NCBI RefSeq assembly: GCF_964275005.1
Contig: NC_092706.1
Coordinates: forward strand, 8,267,144-8,331,143
From: Diadema setosum
Taxonomy: Eukaryota > Echinodermata > Echinoidea > Diadematoida > Diadematidae
Direction: 5' to 3'
DNA: 64,000 nucleotides
Shown: positions 34,727 to 46,110 of the stretch, piece by piece
Layout: every line of letters begins with the position of its first letter
Numbering within the stretch: the stretch's first letter is position 1
Translations under genes and position numbers: made by a program
Notes under the pieces: generated by a model
Database searches by the model: none
Told to the model about the DNA's origin: nothing
What the model saw: the letters and a program-made list of their open reading frames with translations, nothing else

Positions 34727-36062
34727 TATATATCATTTCATTTCACTTTATTAGGTTTCCAACACAAGTTACGTTTGTAACACATACATCCAGTGATCAA
34801 TGAATACTAACAATTATTTGGTTTGGGGGAAGTGTAACAAAACAGACCTTGTCAAATTGCAACGAACCCAGAACAGATATGCAAGCCTGGTTTTAAATGC
34901 GGACTACTCAACTACCAAAGAAACTCTTTTGAATAGACTTGGGTGGCAAAGTGTCGACAGTAGTATCAACTATCAGTATTGTATTTCTGTTTTCAAGATA
35001 CTTAATGACTTAGCACCGTATTACCTGAATGATCTTGCCACAAAACGTCCTATATATTATGTCACCCGTCATTCTACTCTAAATCCACTGTTCATTCCAA
35101 AGCCCAACACTGAATTTAAAAAGCGATCCTTTTCTTTCATAGCACCCAGTATTTATAACAAACTCCCAACCCACATTCGAACGGCAACAACACTCATCTC
35201 TTTTAAGACCCAAATACAATCAATCAACTTATAAGTGCAGATTTGACGCAAATTCTGGTTCATTCATTCTTACAGTTTTGCGCACTAACTGTAGCCACAA
35301 CTGTTATGTGGCAGGTTGGTTACCCTGTCTTGTCAATGTAGCATATTGTTCTGTTATGAGCTTAGTTTAATGGTTTCTGTCTCGTTTGTTTGTTTTCCTG
35401 TTTAGTTGTTATTGTGTTTTGACTTGGTATATTTTGGTTTTGATGTAATTATTTTTTTTTGTTTACACTTATGCAAATATGTTTTCGATGTGTAATTGTT
35501 ATATTTATGTTAACAGGGCTCTTTTTAAAAGCAGGCCTTTTGGCTCTGAAAAGACTACCCTGTTTTTAAAGAAGACTGAATAAATAAATAAAATAAATAA
35601 ATACATTTGCAAAGCCAGTGTTTGCAGACTTTAGATAATGTTTCATGATACAAAATTAATTTAAATAAGTCTACAGTATACGACACATTCGTATTTCATT
35701 TCATTAAGTTCCTAAATGTATTGGCCTGGATATGGAAACAAATAAAATGAAATGAAACAAAACGAAATTACTTTTGTAACATATACATCCAGAGATCAAT
35801 GAATACTAACAAATAATATTTGGAAATCCAGTGTATGCAGACTTTAAATAATACAAGTGTATTTCATGATACAGAACTTATTTAAATAAGTCTAGACACA
35901 TTCATATTGGATAATTCAGATGATATATGTGCGGTGGAACCTACATAAAAGCAGGTGCTTGTGGGGATAGGTCACCAGAAAAAAGTAAATATCACTCACA
36001 CGCACACACACACCCTGCACGCACCGAAGTGCCCACACGCGCGCACATACACACAACAAAGA

Positions 36063-36106
<44 letters not shown>

Positions 36107-39100
36107 TACATATGGTAATAATTAAAATTCTTATGCACAAATGCCGTATGGAGGGTAGGAAGTATGTGAAAGTAACTTTCTGGTCATCAGGAAAGTATTC
36201 AGCGATATTGATATGCTGTTAACGATGGTACATGTATAGTGACTGGTATGGTATGTTATGGCTAGCACAATATTATTATTGGTTCACAATGTAAATTCCC
36301 GTATTAAGCGGTGACGAGGAAATGGTATTGATGAGGATAAAAGAAAATGTTATCTTTGACAAGATGTACGAAATACATTGCTTTGAGTCGTCGTGATAAA
36401 TCATATCAGTGAAAAACAGAAACCAAATTCTCTTTTTTGGTAACCAGAAAATGGTATGGTGTAGAAAAAATGATTAAAGCTCCCATTTATTGTGTATAGT
36501 CGGCGAAGACTCTGGTTCAACGCTCTTCGCCACCGATCTCATAGCGAGCTTCTTTCCCTCCGCCGAGCCCGCATACTACATGGGCGACTTCGGGCTCTTC
36601 ATCCAGACATCGGCGTCTTCGTCGACGATCTGCTACGCCACCAGACCCGCGGGCTCCGTCACGATGACGCTACTCGTCTACAGATACCCCCAGGTTTACC
36701 GTCTGGCGCTGCCGTCGGACAACATTGTGTCTCGCTCCACGGGTTTGATTGGCGGGACCATAGCGATGAACGCGGCTGACCAGTTGCGATCGTACTCGTT
36801 CGGAGTCAATGTGAGTATTACGCAGAAAACGGACTTTATTCCACACGTCCCTGTAAACTGAAACTCTTTAAAGTAGAGGCAAAGGGTTTATACAACCAGA
36901 TTTTGATAAAGATATATAGCCAACGAGGTATGCCACATTCGCCTAAACCCGTTGTTTGTTCACGCACTTAGTAGCTGTACATTTTCTAAGTTTAAAATCA
37001 TCAGCCTATGGTTATCCTCCATATCTCAAGCTACGACCTCAATATGGGTTGGATAACCTTCTAAGCAAAGCAGTACTAGAATCTCAAATGAAGGTCGACT
37101 TTAGTAAAAAAAAAAAAAGGACTAAAGGGACTAATTGATTTTTATTCATGGGCATTTAATGAACGACTCTTAAAGTAAGCCAGCAAAACGAGAAGTAGGA
37201 CGGATTTCTTGCACTATCATAATAGTAGCAATTAGGATAATTAGTTCGAAGCTAGTCACGAAACGTTAAGAAGCATTGATTGCTTCCCCTATTGTAATAC
37301 ACAGGGAGAGGACCATTTTGAAGATTCAGACGTGCAACGGAGACAAATGCTGATACCATATTCATCACATTAACCATTAACGGTGCTCAATATTCAATAA
37401 GTCGATTAGTATTTCCGTAATAATTATGCCGAAGACAATGCTTTGTCAATTTGCAATTTGTAGAAAGATTTGTTTTGATAATGATGATGATGATAATGAT
37501 AATAACAATGACCTTGATAAAAAAATAACAGGAATAATGATAATGATAATAATGATAGCAGTGATAGGATATCTATATTGCTCAACTAATGATATACTCT
37601 GCTGCGCATATTTGTGTTTCTTGCATTCTTTTTTACTGTATTTTGTGTATCGCTTCCCGTCTTGCCTGTCTCATGGCGAACTTGATCATTGTGTGCCTTT
37701 GTGTTAGGTGAAGCAATGTGTTTCAGTTTGTTCGAACATGAATTCGTGTGATCGGATTTTGCTGTGTTCGTGTGTTTAGGTGCATCACTCTCTCTTTCTA
37801 AATTACTGTTTGTTGTTATCACCTTTTAATATGCTGTTCAGTTTTCACTGGTCTTCTGACTGCTAGACATGACTGCATCCATGATAACATTATTCATGTA
37901 TTCATTTATCTATCTAATGGCGATCGACTGCTAATGCACGGTAAAGATTGTTATTCTTTATATACATTATATTCATCGGCACACATTTTTGCAGACGGCG
38001 GCCTCTACCTACGGAACTACGTCCAACATACCCACGGCTTACCTCGGTCAGGAATATTTTCTGGTGGTAAGGGCAGGTCCCGGGCTCGGTCAGGTTGTCA
38101 TAGCAACAACTGGTGAGGACACCTTTGTCCGTCTAACCCCCACTGCTGCCTTCACCTACAACGGAGTGGCCTACCCTGCGGGACAGGACTTGGACATAAC
38201 CATTCGCGCTTGGTACCAAGCGGTTATCACCACAGACTCGAATGATTTCACCGGGTCGAGAGTGGTCGCCAACAGGTCGGTTGCGGTAACGACCGGATGC
38301 ACATGCGCCTACAGTCCCGAGCAGAGCAGCGGGTCGTGCGACTTCATCATGGAGCAGTTGGTGTCGTACGATCGATGGGGGAGCATCCACAACGTTCCGC
38401 CATTCTACAACATCCCAACAAGCGGTTATTACGTCCAGGTCACAGCCGGTCGAGACGGTACCGCGGTCAACGTTGGGGGCGTGCAGATAACGCTGAACCA
38501 AGGTCAAACACATTCCCAGGATGTCACCTCCGATGTCGTTCTCCGAATCACGAGCGATAAACCCGTTCAGGTTGTGCAGTACATGAAAGGGACGACTGCC
38601 ATGGTGGTCGTACCGCCGGAAGAGCAGTACACGACCGTGACGTCCTACATCCGCATTAACGGTGCAAATACCTACGGCTTTACTCTATCACACTATTACA
38701 CCATCATCACTGCCTGTTCCGGTATAAGCACTGTATCCGTGGCCCGCCAGGCAGCCGGTTCTATTGTCTCTAGTGTAACCTCTTCCCAATATTCTGCGAC
38801 CGGAACCGACGGTATGTGCTCGTACACCTTAACCGGCTTACAGGCCTACACTTATCGAATCAGCCAGTCGAACCAAGGATCACCGTTTGCCATACTTGTG
38901 TACGGCTACACGAGCACTGTCGCCTACGCAAATGTTGGAGTGCAAGAACTTGAGCGTCTGAGATGCGAAGACTATGAAAGTATTTTAAGCGGTATGTTGA
39001 GAAACAAGTAAAATGCAGGCAGTTTCATTCCATCTGTTACGTGGGCTCATAAAAAAAAAAAGAAGTAAAAAAAAAAAAGAGAGAGACATACTTCAAATCA

Positions 39101-41168
39101 GGAAGGTGTTTCAAAATGTTCAACCTCTTGAGAGATCGTATAGTTTTGATTGAGAGCTAACTTCAGGTTTTTAACTCTTTTGAGTGAGATAATGAGAAAC
39201 CAAGAGATATGAAAGAGTTTGTCATTCAAAGAGGGATTCAACGTTCATTTGATGAAAACTGGTTTTGAAATGGCCGAGATATCCAAAATACAGCGTGGTT
39301 TATTAAAGGTGTAACCCAACTTTTTTTTTTTTTACAATCTCTTTGTTTTAATTTGTTTTTGGATGTCTCAACTATTTCAAAAACCGATTTTCATCTAATA
39401 AACTTTTATTTCCTCTTAGAATGGTATGCTCTGTATCATTTCATAAGTGGTTTATTGGTATCTCGCAAAAAGTTAAAAGCCCAATCCTCATCTCCACCAA
39501 AACTATCACCATTTTTATTATTTTGGTATCTATTATGATTATCTAACTCTTATCTTATCTTTTCTAATTTGTTGTTGTTTATTTCTTTCTTCATTTGGGA
39601 AATTTACGGCTCTAAGAATTATAGTTCATTACAAAAGGGAATCGTATCACAGCATTAAAACAACCCACGTGATTACATTTTTTTTTTTGCTTTTGCACAT
39701 TAAATGCGTTTGCTGCAAGCGATAATGGGATGCAATTGTGCGAAGATAATGTACCATGATGTATACATAAATTACAATGTATCAAATGGTTCTCTCTTGT
39801 GAATAGCAACCACTTTCAAGCCGACTACCACTGTAACAACTACTGAAGAGGTGACTACCACTAAACCAACAACACAACCACAAACCACAACAGCGTCGAC
39901 AGCAGGTACCACAACATCGGCAGAAACGACCACTGCCCCGTCATCAACGACGGCAGCAACAACCGAATCGCCAACCACCATAAGACCGCCCATTGCAACA
40001 ACTCTGCAGACTACAACAAAGCTGCCCACCACAACGATACTGCCAACCACAACGACACCAACAACAATGCCGCTAACAACAACGTCGCAAACAACAGCAG
40101 CACCTACCACACAACCTATCCCAACCACGACAACGTCACCACCACCACCAACGGAACCTGCCACACAACCTATCCCAACCACACAAGGTATGTTTTATTT
40201 TTTTAAAAGGGTGATCATTTTAACAGTAGATATGCGACCAGTTCTCATTCAATTATCGATACCACGAGTCCATATGAGACATCATCAACAGTATTATAGA
40301 AAAGTGAAATTACATTTTCATTTATATTTCCCTCTCTTTACATTGTATAGACAAAATTTAATGTAAGAGTGTATGAAGGCCTTTGTATATATTTTTCTTA
40401 TCACACTTTCTGAGAACGAACATTGTTTGTTTGTTTTTTGTTTTTTATTGTTCCACATTCCACATTTCAACAAATACATAAAACATAAACATAAACATCA
40501 CAATACAAAAGCATGGATGAATTGTCAAGTACAGCTTATAAGACAATAAAACATGTGAAATATGAGGAATCTACATAGAAGCATTGCTTGTAGGGTGTAG
40601 ATTCCCAGATGCGGATGTGAGAATATTTCTTACTTGGTATATGTAATCATTCTTTGATATCTAGATGTCTAGATATCTAGATGGGTTCATGTCATTACTG
40701 ATCAACGGCAATCTTTAACAGAACTAGATAAAAAAAAAAAAGAAAAGTTAAGTCTACCAGTCTATTTTTCAGTTTCGTTCGTAATTTACATTTGTGCCAC
40801 GATAACTGTGATTTTATCAATTTCATGGAAAAAATACAAATCTGTTTATGAAATCTAGAATGATATAAATTGTTTTAATGGTTACATATACGTATCATTC
40901 CGTGTCAATAGGAATTACTCCTCTGGTGAGATCCAGTATTTTCAAACGGCAATACATTGACAAGGGACTTTCACCGAATGTCTTACTTCAGACGTTAGCG
41001 CCGGTCAACTCCTACGTTGCGTGCGGAATGTCATGCATACATCTCACGAGTTGTCAAGCGTTCGGATGGATGGATGCGCCAAAGAGTTGTCAATTGTACG
41101 GACCGTTTGATGAAAACACTGATGTCATTCAGCGGGACAGTGAAATTGTATATGTGCGCTCGAACTGA
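32657..41168 (+). CDS. Secreted IgGFc-binding-domain / mucin / PAN-like protein, five exons
   Basis: join(32657..32747,36500..36810,37995..38991,39807..40187,40912..41168): 2037 bases, 678 residues. All eight splice sites are GT/AG and the phases fit (1, 0, 1, 1). Residues 1-26 are a signal peptide (MDVILIVTIVRLVLLLV core). Residues about 36-460 resemble the IgGFc_binding N-terminal region found in Fc-gamma-binding protein and echinoderm relatives (FATDLIASFF start, MEQLVSYDRWG, VPPFYNIPTSGYYVQVTA, DKPVQVVQY). Residues 467-593 are Thr/Pro-rich, expected to be heavily O-glycosylated. Residues 594-678 form a PAN/apple-like module with C-x3-C-x5-C-x11-C. There is no membrane anchor, so it should be secreted into mucus or body fluid. 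The mammalian relative carries many VWD/TIL repeats, which are absent here. Function is inferred only from domains; IgG binding itself is not expected in an invertebrate. Confidence 0.85.
33145..33288. repeat. 48-bp unit, three tandem copies (IgGFc intron 1)
   Basis: Copies begin at 33145, 33193 and 33241 (gcagtagctatgactgcata) and differ at only a few positions, so the expansion is recent. The 72-codon minus frame across it is periodic and not a gene. Confidence 0.95.
33315..34050. mobile_element. ~735-bp element with GTCCCCGCCG ends and four tandem units
   Basis: Left end tatgtccccgccggaagtag, right end cgttcggcggggacaataat: inverted GTCCCCGCCG. Four ~140-160 bp units start gtagcatttNgtagc (about 33332, 33489, 33650, 33790), each with acaatatagg, DR1-like aggtcaaaggtca, gaagccctca and gccatcacataaagcaaac. 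It ends in a cggacgcacagacggacgg stretch. Non-coding; sits in intron 1 of the IgGFc gene. Confidence 0.8.
33373..33843 (+). promoter_or_regulatory. Cluster of DR1-type nuclear-receptor half-site repeats
   Basis: AGGTCAAAGGTCA, the exact DR1 consensus (AGGTCA, 1-base spacer, AGGTCA), occurs at 33373-33385, 33531-33543, 33689-33701, 33818-33830 and 33831-33843, the last two head to tail. DR1 is the site of RXR, HNF4, COUP-TF and PPAR-type receptors. Whether any binding occurs is inference; the sites come with the repeat unit. Confidence 0.55.
34138..34438. repeat. Hairpin plus perfect 55-bp palindrome (IgGFc intron 1)
   Basis: 34384-34438 is a perfect palindrome with a one-base centre (27-base arms, actatcact-a-agtgatagt at the middle). 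34138-34246 is a second hairpin ending in actatcacttcc and ggaagtgatagt, with an inner tagctatctttcc / ggaaagatagcgta stem. Both share the actatcactt word, probably one composite MITE. Confidence 0.85.
34663..34722. repeat. (TA)n microsatellite
   Basis: TA run with one CA interruption beside a (CTAT)n stretch in intron 1. Confidence 0.95.
34800..35605 (+). mobile_element. 5'-truncated LINE nested in another repeat (IgGFc intron 1)
   Basis: 34800-35234 encodes 144 residues of the reverse-transcriptase C-terminus (WGKCNKTDLVKLQRTQNRYA, TKETLLNRLGWQSV, SFIAPSIYNKLPTHIRTA), closest in style to CR1/Jockey-type LINEs, then a 3' region ending gaataaataaataaaataaat (35577-35604). Flanking sequence (catccagtgatcaatgaatact before; tttgcaaagccagtgtttgcagac after) is continuous in the uninterrupted copy at about 35785-35845, which shows the insertion point. 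Confidence 0.85.
36066..36101. repeat. (TA)n microsatellite
   Basis: ~18 TA units in IgGFc intron 1, next to a CA-rich stretch. Confidence 0.95.
36500..36810 (+). CDS. IgGFc gene exon 2
   Basis: Acceptor GTATAG|TC, donor GTCAAT|GTGAGT; 311 bases. Encodes the start of the IgGFc-binding region (TDLIASFFPS, MGDFGLFIQTS, TGLIGGTIAMNAADQLRSYS). Local G+C rises sharply against the flanking A+T-rich introns, as expected for coding DNA. Confidence 0.85.
36811..37994. other. IgGFc gene intron 2
   Basis: 1184 bases, A+T-rich, with a gat/aat-rich low-complexity stretch near 37475-37560; no repeat family or gene recognised. Confidence 0.6.
37995..38991 (+). CDS. IgGFc gene exon 3 (main domain)
   Basis: Acceptor TTTTTGCAG|ACG, donor AAGCG|GTATGT; 997 bases, residues 135-466. 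Carries the cysteine cluster GCTCAYSPEQSSGSC, DRWGSIHNVPPFY, and the QVVQYMKGTTAMVVVPP segment typical of IgGFc-binding regions. Minus-strand frames here are shadows. Confidence 0.9.
39807..40187 (+). CDS. IgGFc gene exon 4 (Thr/Pro mucin)
   Basis: Acceptor TCTCTTGTGAATAG|CA, donor ACACAAG|GTATGT; 381 bases, both ends phase 1, so the exon can be added or skipped without shifting frame. Composition is dominated by Thr, Pro, Ala and Ser. The tail repeats a TTQPIPTT motif twice. The Val/Gly-rich antisense frame is a shadow. Confidence 0.85.
40425..40640 (-). mobile_element. Probable LINE 3' tail in IgGFc intron 4
   Basis: The reverse strand ends in tgttgaaatgtggaatgtgg followed by an A-rich aataaaaaacaaaaaacaaac tail. 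No coding remnant; intron 4 (40188-40911) shows nothing else. Confidence 0.35.
40912..41168 (+). CDS. IgGFc gene exon 5 (PAN-like module, stop)
   Basis: Acceptor CGTGTCAATAG|GA; 257 bases ending TGA at 41166-41168. Four cysteines (ACGMSC, TSC, KSC) and a terminal VYVRSN strand fit a PAN/apple fold, though the sequence is divergent. Cysteine spacing equals that of the module at 49549-49780 (minus). Confidence 0.8.
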
Positions 41169-41204
41169 CTTATAAATTAATAACCAAACAAAAGGGAACA
41201 AACA

Positions 41205-41210
41205 AATAAA
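41205..41210 (+). terminator. Candidate poly(A) signal of the IgGFc gene
   Basis: AATAAA 37 bases after the stop codon, followed within 60 bases by a T-rich stretch. Very short 3' UTR if used. Confidence 0.4.
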
Positions 41211-41258
41211 CAAACTACAACAATAATATTGTTGTATAATATTTTTTATTTATTTATT

Positions 41259-41380
41259 TTTTTTTTTACGGCAGAAATTATTTCTCATTGTCGGTCTCGT
41301 GATTTTTATAATAAAATCACGAATAATAAAATCACGAGACCGACAATGAGAAATAATTTCTGCCGTTAAAAAAAAAAAAT
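41259..41380. repeat. Palindrome with ~45-bp arms
   Basis: Arms acggcagaaattatttctca... and its complement pair perfectly through tcggtctcgtgattttt, with poly-T and poly-A at the outer ends and a short spacer carrying an extra aaaatcacga. It starts about 50 bases past the IgGFc poly(A) signal. Confidence 0.9.
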
Positions 41381-43996
41381 AGATAAACAGACTATGATGT
41401 GGATAACGGAGGAATCAATGTGGTATGGCGGCTGAGTATTACGTGAGAAGCTGGATTTAATTCTGCTCTTCATGTGCATCCTTGGGCAAGGTGTAATATC
41501 TACCCGGCCGTTCCGTTTGAGTCAGGTGTCATGCGTGGATAGTGATCATGCTAGCGCCCTCTTGGCTGAAATTTCACTGAAAGACGTCAGCCCTGGTTAT
41601 ATAAGACCACGATATGTCCATATTCATATCATTTATAATGACGTAGAAAACAACGACAACAGCAACACAAATGAAAGAAATGAAATATCAGGTATGTGAG
41701 GTGTCATTGAGAATCGAGAATATGAAAATAAAAATGACCCAAGTTTATATCAGGCCATTTCAATTAAGTTGAAGTTCTTGTCGACCATAATAATTTTGGG
41801 GCAAATTATTTGTATAGGGCCCCATTTTTCTCTCTCTTCTTTCTTTCTATAAAACAACAACAACATTAAGTTGAAGAGACAGAAAACTTTATATGTTTTT
41901 TTTAATTTTTCATTTTCTAGTTAACTTTGGATGATAAGGCAACATTGTAAATACAAGACAATAATGTTCATAATACCTGTGGAAGGGTCCTTTTGTCTGA
42001 TGGACTTGGGTCTTTTTATCATAATATTGACTTTGGTCATTGTTTGAATCATTATTCAGAGTAGGTTACTGTAACGGTAAGTATGCCATTGTATAAGAGA
42101 GTTGTGATTTTTTTTTAAAGGTTTTAATCAGTATGGCCTACAAAGATATTGTTACCTACTATGACACAATATCCCTCATCACCTCGCCTCGTTCATTCAT
42201 TGTGTGTGTGTGTATGTGTGTGTGTGTGTGTGTGTTGAATGCAGTCACATAGGTATACCTTAAGTCTGTCCGTAAGCGACTTTGTGGACGACATGACCAA
42301 AGTACCGTTTAAGGTCAAAGGTTTCTGATATATTAATAAGATACATTAAATATTGAATACATAAGACTGACTGTATGATGCATAAGTGCCAATAATTTCC
42401 CTCTCAATCCTCAAAATATCAACTTTATGCTTTTAAGTAAATATCTTTAAAAAAACAACCTACACAATATTTTGCCGAATCATACAGTATTATAGGCAGA
42501 AGAAATCCCTTTGATTCTGTATTTGTCATAAATCTTATCATTCATCTTATTCCAGTAAACAGTATTTCCTTGATTACACTGTTACACTGGATTTGAGTCA
42601 TTGTACGTATTCAAATGCTTTAGTGTAATTGCATTTTTGTTGGAGATGAACTAAACGAAATGGAATTAAATGAGGTGTAGTGAAATGGAATGAAATGAAA
42701 TAATACATAACGATAGAAATATATTATCAATCAATTTCATGAATACATGTACTTGTTCAGACACTTTGTTCCCAGCGTTTTTCAGTAATAACCTTTTCAC
42801 CTTCTTATTTTTGTTCTGAAAGGAGACACCCATTAGTTCATGCGTCTATGAACACCACTCAAATAATGTAACGCCCCTCCCCTAAATCATCAATACTCAG
42901 CATATTGAGGGGAGTTGAATGTACTATGCCAGACAGGAAGCGGGTAGTAATGTATCGACTTTATACCCGTGTATAGTTCATATGATGTTGTGTCGGTCAC
43001 GCTTCAATTCTTATTCATGGTATGTACACCAATAGATAGTCTAGTCAAAGAGGTACACTGGAATACGCAGAGAAGTTGATTCTCCGCACAAGCGTGGCGG
43101 GAGCTGCAGCCCGAGCATCGTAGTGACGGCGCCAGCACATTTCTTCATTGAAAGTTCGTCCACGAGTCATGTCGGCATGTTTGAGTTGTAACCATTCCCA
43201 AGAGCAGGGAATTAATAATGGGAATAGATGAATTATGACTGTCTGACTGACTTTAATAAGTTCTCTTTTTCTTTAGTATTTTATGATTATTTTGGAATAC
43301 ATATCAAACACCTAGATTCATCAATAGCCAACCAAAACAAAACAAAAGAGAAAAAAGAGGGGGTGGTAATTGATAACACTAACTGAGACAAACGAGTCTC
43401 CAACAAAATTTTCAACACATAGTGTTCTCGTGAATAATTGCTCTATTTAGATGATGTGCTATTCATCTTTATGGCGTCACGTGTGGAAAATGTGTCATCA
43501 AACGGTTATCGATATTGTCGCTCGTACGTCATGAAGGTCATATCGATCGAGCGATGCGATCGTCCACTTGATGTATTTTATGGTTGTAATCGAATTGCAT
43601 GTTCTTAATCGTCCATAATACAGACTCATATAGGTAATTGTATTTTAAATGTTTTATACGTATGCGCGTATATGTGTGTACGTATCTGTGTGTGTGTGTG
43701 TGCATGTGTGTTTTCAGTTGTGTTTGAAGGCTTGGCAATTGATGGGAAATCATCATGATTATGTTCGAAAGCAGGCTCTGATGAGTGTGTCAATTTTGGT
43801 CTGGAACTATTAGAGCTATGAACAAATAATCAAATTGTACATTGCATGTCAATGCTTATTATGTTATGTAAGGCCTTGCTTCTTCCTCTAAGAGCTGCAG
43901 TTAAAGTTCTTGTCTTGGGAAACCTGCGCTTACACACACACATGATTATATATTTGTAATGCGACATTTTGTTTATATTTTCATGACTTGTGAATA
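41381..43996. other. Intergenic, no gene seen
   Basis: Contains (GT)n at about 42200-42236 and 43686-43702. The 75-codon frame at 41472-41699 has no recognisable domain. Nothing else is supported. Confidence 0.35.
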
Positions 43997-44252
43997 ATAT
44001 GAAGAGTTTGTTTGCAAAAACCGATAAGTCCATATTTGCCAAATGGAGATATTTGCGATTAAAGGTCAAGAAAAATAAAGAGAATAATAAGAATTTTTTT
44101 CCTTCTTTTGACCATAACTTCAAATATGTGCATTTATATGTAGTGACCAATATATCATTTAAAAGGTATTGTTTTGTACTTTATGACAGAAACCGTACTG
44201 AAAAATCTTCAGAAATGGACTTATCGGTTTTTGCAAACAAACTCTTCATATG
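43997..44252. mobile_element. ~255-bp foldback MITE
   Basis: Left gaagagtttgtttgcaaaaa-ccgataagtccat and right atggacttatcgg-tttttgcaaacaaactcttc are perfect complements of 33 bases, the short outer sequences also pairing loosely. The frames across it are artefacts of the symmetry. Confidence 0.85.
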
Positions 44253-44817
44253 TTCGACATTGTTATACTTATCTTCTGTTATGTACAAGTGGAGAAATAA
44301 AACTTACTGAAACTGAAACATATATATATATATATCACTTGAGATTAAAGATTTGAACATTAATTCCCTAGTTCAATGGAAGAGCCCACAGAATCGTATT
44401 CAGCTTCATTCTATGCATTCGCTTTCCCGTGATTACATCAGTAAATCTATCACAAATTTACAAATCAACCCGAAATCTTCGTCCTTTGGCAGATCCAAGT
44501 GAATAACATGTAATAAAGGGGGGGGGGGGTAAGCCAAATACTCGTGGGATGATCGAGTATTTTCAGTTACGTGTCAAAAATTTTGTTGTAATCTACCCAA
44601 GACTCTTCGCCGAATTTCCGCAGCAGATAGATCTAAATCAAAACTTATTTTGCTTATTTATTATAACCTCTATTCATTCATGACTGCTTGTATTTCTAAT
44701 TGGTGTGAATTGTTCCACTGTGTATGCTGGCATATGTAGTTTTGCCTGTATCAAAGCACCAAGAGCGTCTGAAAGTAGACCTGTGCGCAATACAAGCAGC
44801 CACCATTATCATCGTTA

Positions 44818-44820
44818 TTA

Positions 44821-44886
<66 letters not shown>
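44818..44886. repeat. (ATT)n microsatellite
   Basis: ~22 uninterrupted ATT units, giving poly-Ile and poly-Leu artefact frames. Confidence 0.95.
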
Positions 44887-44887
<1 letters not shown>

Positions 44888-45059
44888 TCTATTATTATTA
44901 TCTTCATTATTACCATTCCATTATTTAACTGGATATAATCGAATCCTCACCTGCCCTTAAAGAAAAAAAAAGCTGTCTTCAAATAAATTTTGTACATTCT
45001 GTTCAACCCCAAACCCTGGATTAAAGTACAAAAAAAAGTATCAAGTATCCTCAAGAGGA

Positions 45060-45660
45060 GGATATTCCTTTTTATATTTTGGATCAAAAATTTGTCTTCC
45101 ATTGATTGGTTAAAAGAGCTTCACGTGATTATAGGTATTTTGAACTATTTTAGAGTGTTGGTTTGTTTGACACTCCATGAAGTACTATTTGCAAAATGAC
45201 GTCACTTTTATGACGACATTTTGCAAATAGTATACTATTTGCAAAATGATGTCACAATCACCCTTCTTTACAATCAAGTGTACCCGTCCACGTCCGGTCC
45301 CGAATTGTGTTCAGGGGGGCGTTTCATCAACGAGTTCGTCGGAGGTTTTCACCGACAAATTTGCTATCAGCCAATCAGACGCAAGGATTTCAGTAGCTTT
45401 TAACAGTTGTCAGTGTAAATCACTGACAAAAAGTTTCATGAAACGGTCCCCAGGTTTGCAGCGGCCATACGAGCGCTTGGATACACGCGACGGGCAACTC
45501 TGGCGGTGCCACGGCTACTACGTTTTTCAATTTCCGGTCTCTCGCACTGTTGCGTATTGCAGGCGCTGCGCTGCCGCCGCAGTGCGGCTAAGCCTATATA
45601 ATGATTTTCACTTTTTATTCAAATTTTTGATCCAAAATATAAAACAAATATACTTTGCCT
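45060..45660. mobile_element. Nested inverted-repeat cluster
   Basis: Outer pair tttatattttggatcaaaaa (45071) and its complement (about 45620-45643) enclose a ~90-bp palindrome at 45200-45250 (actatttgcaaaatgacgtc and complement) and a complete short MITE (45310-45455). It looks like an older foldback element later invaded by the MITE. Confidence 0.6.
45310..45455 (+). mobile_element. Short Harbinger-like MITE, copy 3
   Basis: Begins ggggcgtttcatcaacga and ends gtttcatgaaacggtcccc; core ccaatcagacgcaaggattt then cagtagct, as in the copies at 13950 and 22840. Confidence 0.75.
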
Positions 45661-45667
45661 AGTTTCG

Positions 45668-45792
45668 AGTTTCTTGTTAAAACTATGGGCCTCGGTGACT
45701 CCAAACTAGCACTATTCACTGAGGGGCTGCGCCCCTCAGTGAATAGTACTACTTTGGAGTCACCTCTGCCCATAGTTTTAACAAGAAACTCT
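45668..45792. repeat. Palindrome with ~62-bp arms
   Basis: gagtttcttgttaaaactat to gaggggc pairs with gcccctc to its complement across a three-base centre; a few mismatches around ctagcactattc. The 69-codon frame through it (45655-45864) reads both arms and is not a gene. Confidence 0.85.
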
Positions 45793-46036
45793 CAAGGCCA
45801 AGTATATTTATATACTATTCGGCCTTCTTTTCGTGTTCCATTTAACAATGAGAACAACCCATGAAGCGTGATACGAATCAATAATGAGAGGGGATGTTGA
45901 GGTACGAGTAGTTGGGTTTGCGTAATCATCTGACGCTAGCTTAATTGGTACCTATCGCTGATTCGATTGGTTATTTGTTGACACGTGACAGTACGCTTAT
46001 GTTCATATTGATTTAATGAGTCATCTAGCACCAAAA

Positions 46037-46067
46037 AGGAAGAAGAGGAGGAGGAGGAGGAGAAAAT

Positions 46068-46102
<35 letters not shown>

Positions 46103-46110
46103 AGAAGAAG
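46037..46110. repeat. (GAA/GAG)n microsatellite
   Basis: Purine-only triplet run; on the reverse strand it yields poly-Ser at the end of a 114-codon frame (46025-46369) that has no other support. Confidence 0.95.

Noticed and set aside
38133..38560. Minus- and plus-strand frames of 126 and 87 codons
   Set aside because: Lie inside IgGFc exon 3 in other frames; that exon has the domain match and correct splice sites.
39772..40182. Val/Gly-rich 136-codon minus frame
   Set aside because: Exact antisense of the Thr/Pro mucin exon, whose splice sites and phases fit the plus-strand gene.
45655..45864. 69-codon frame with both arms of a palindrome
   Set aside because: Openness follows from the inverted repeat; no start context or domain.
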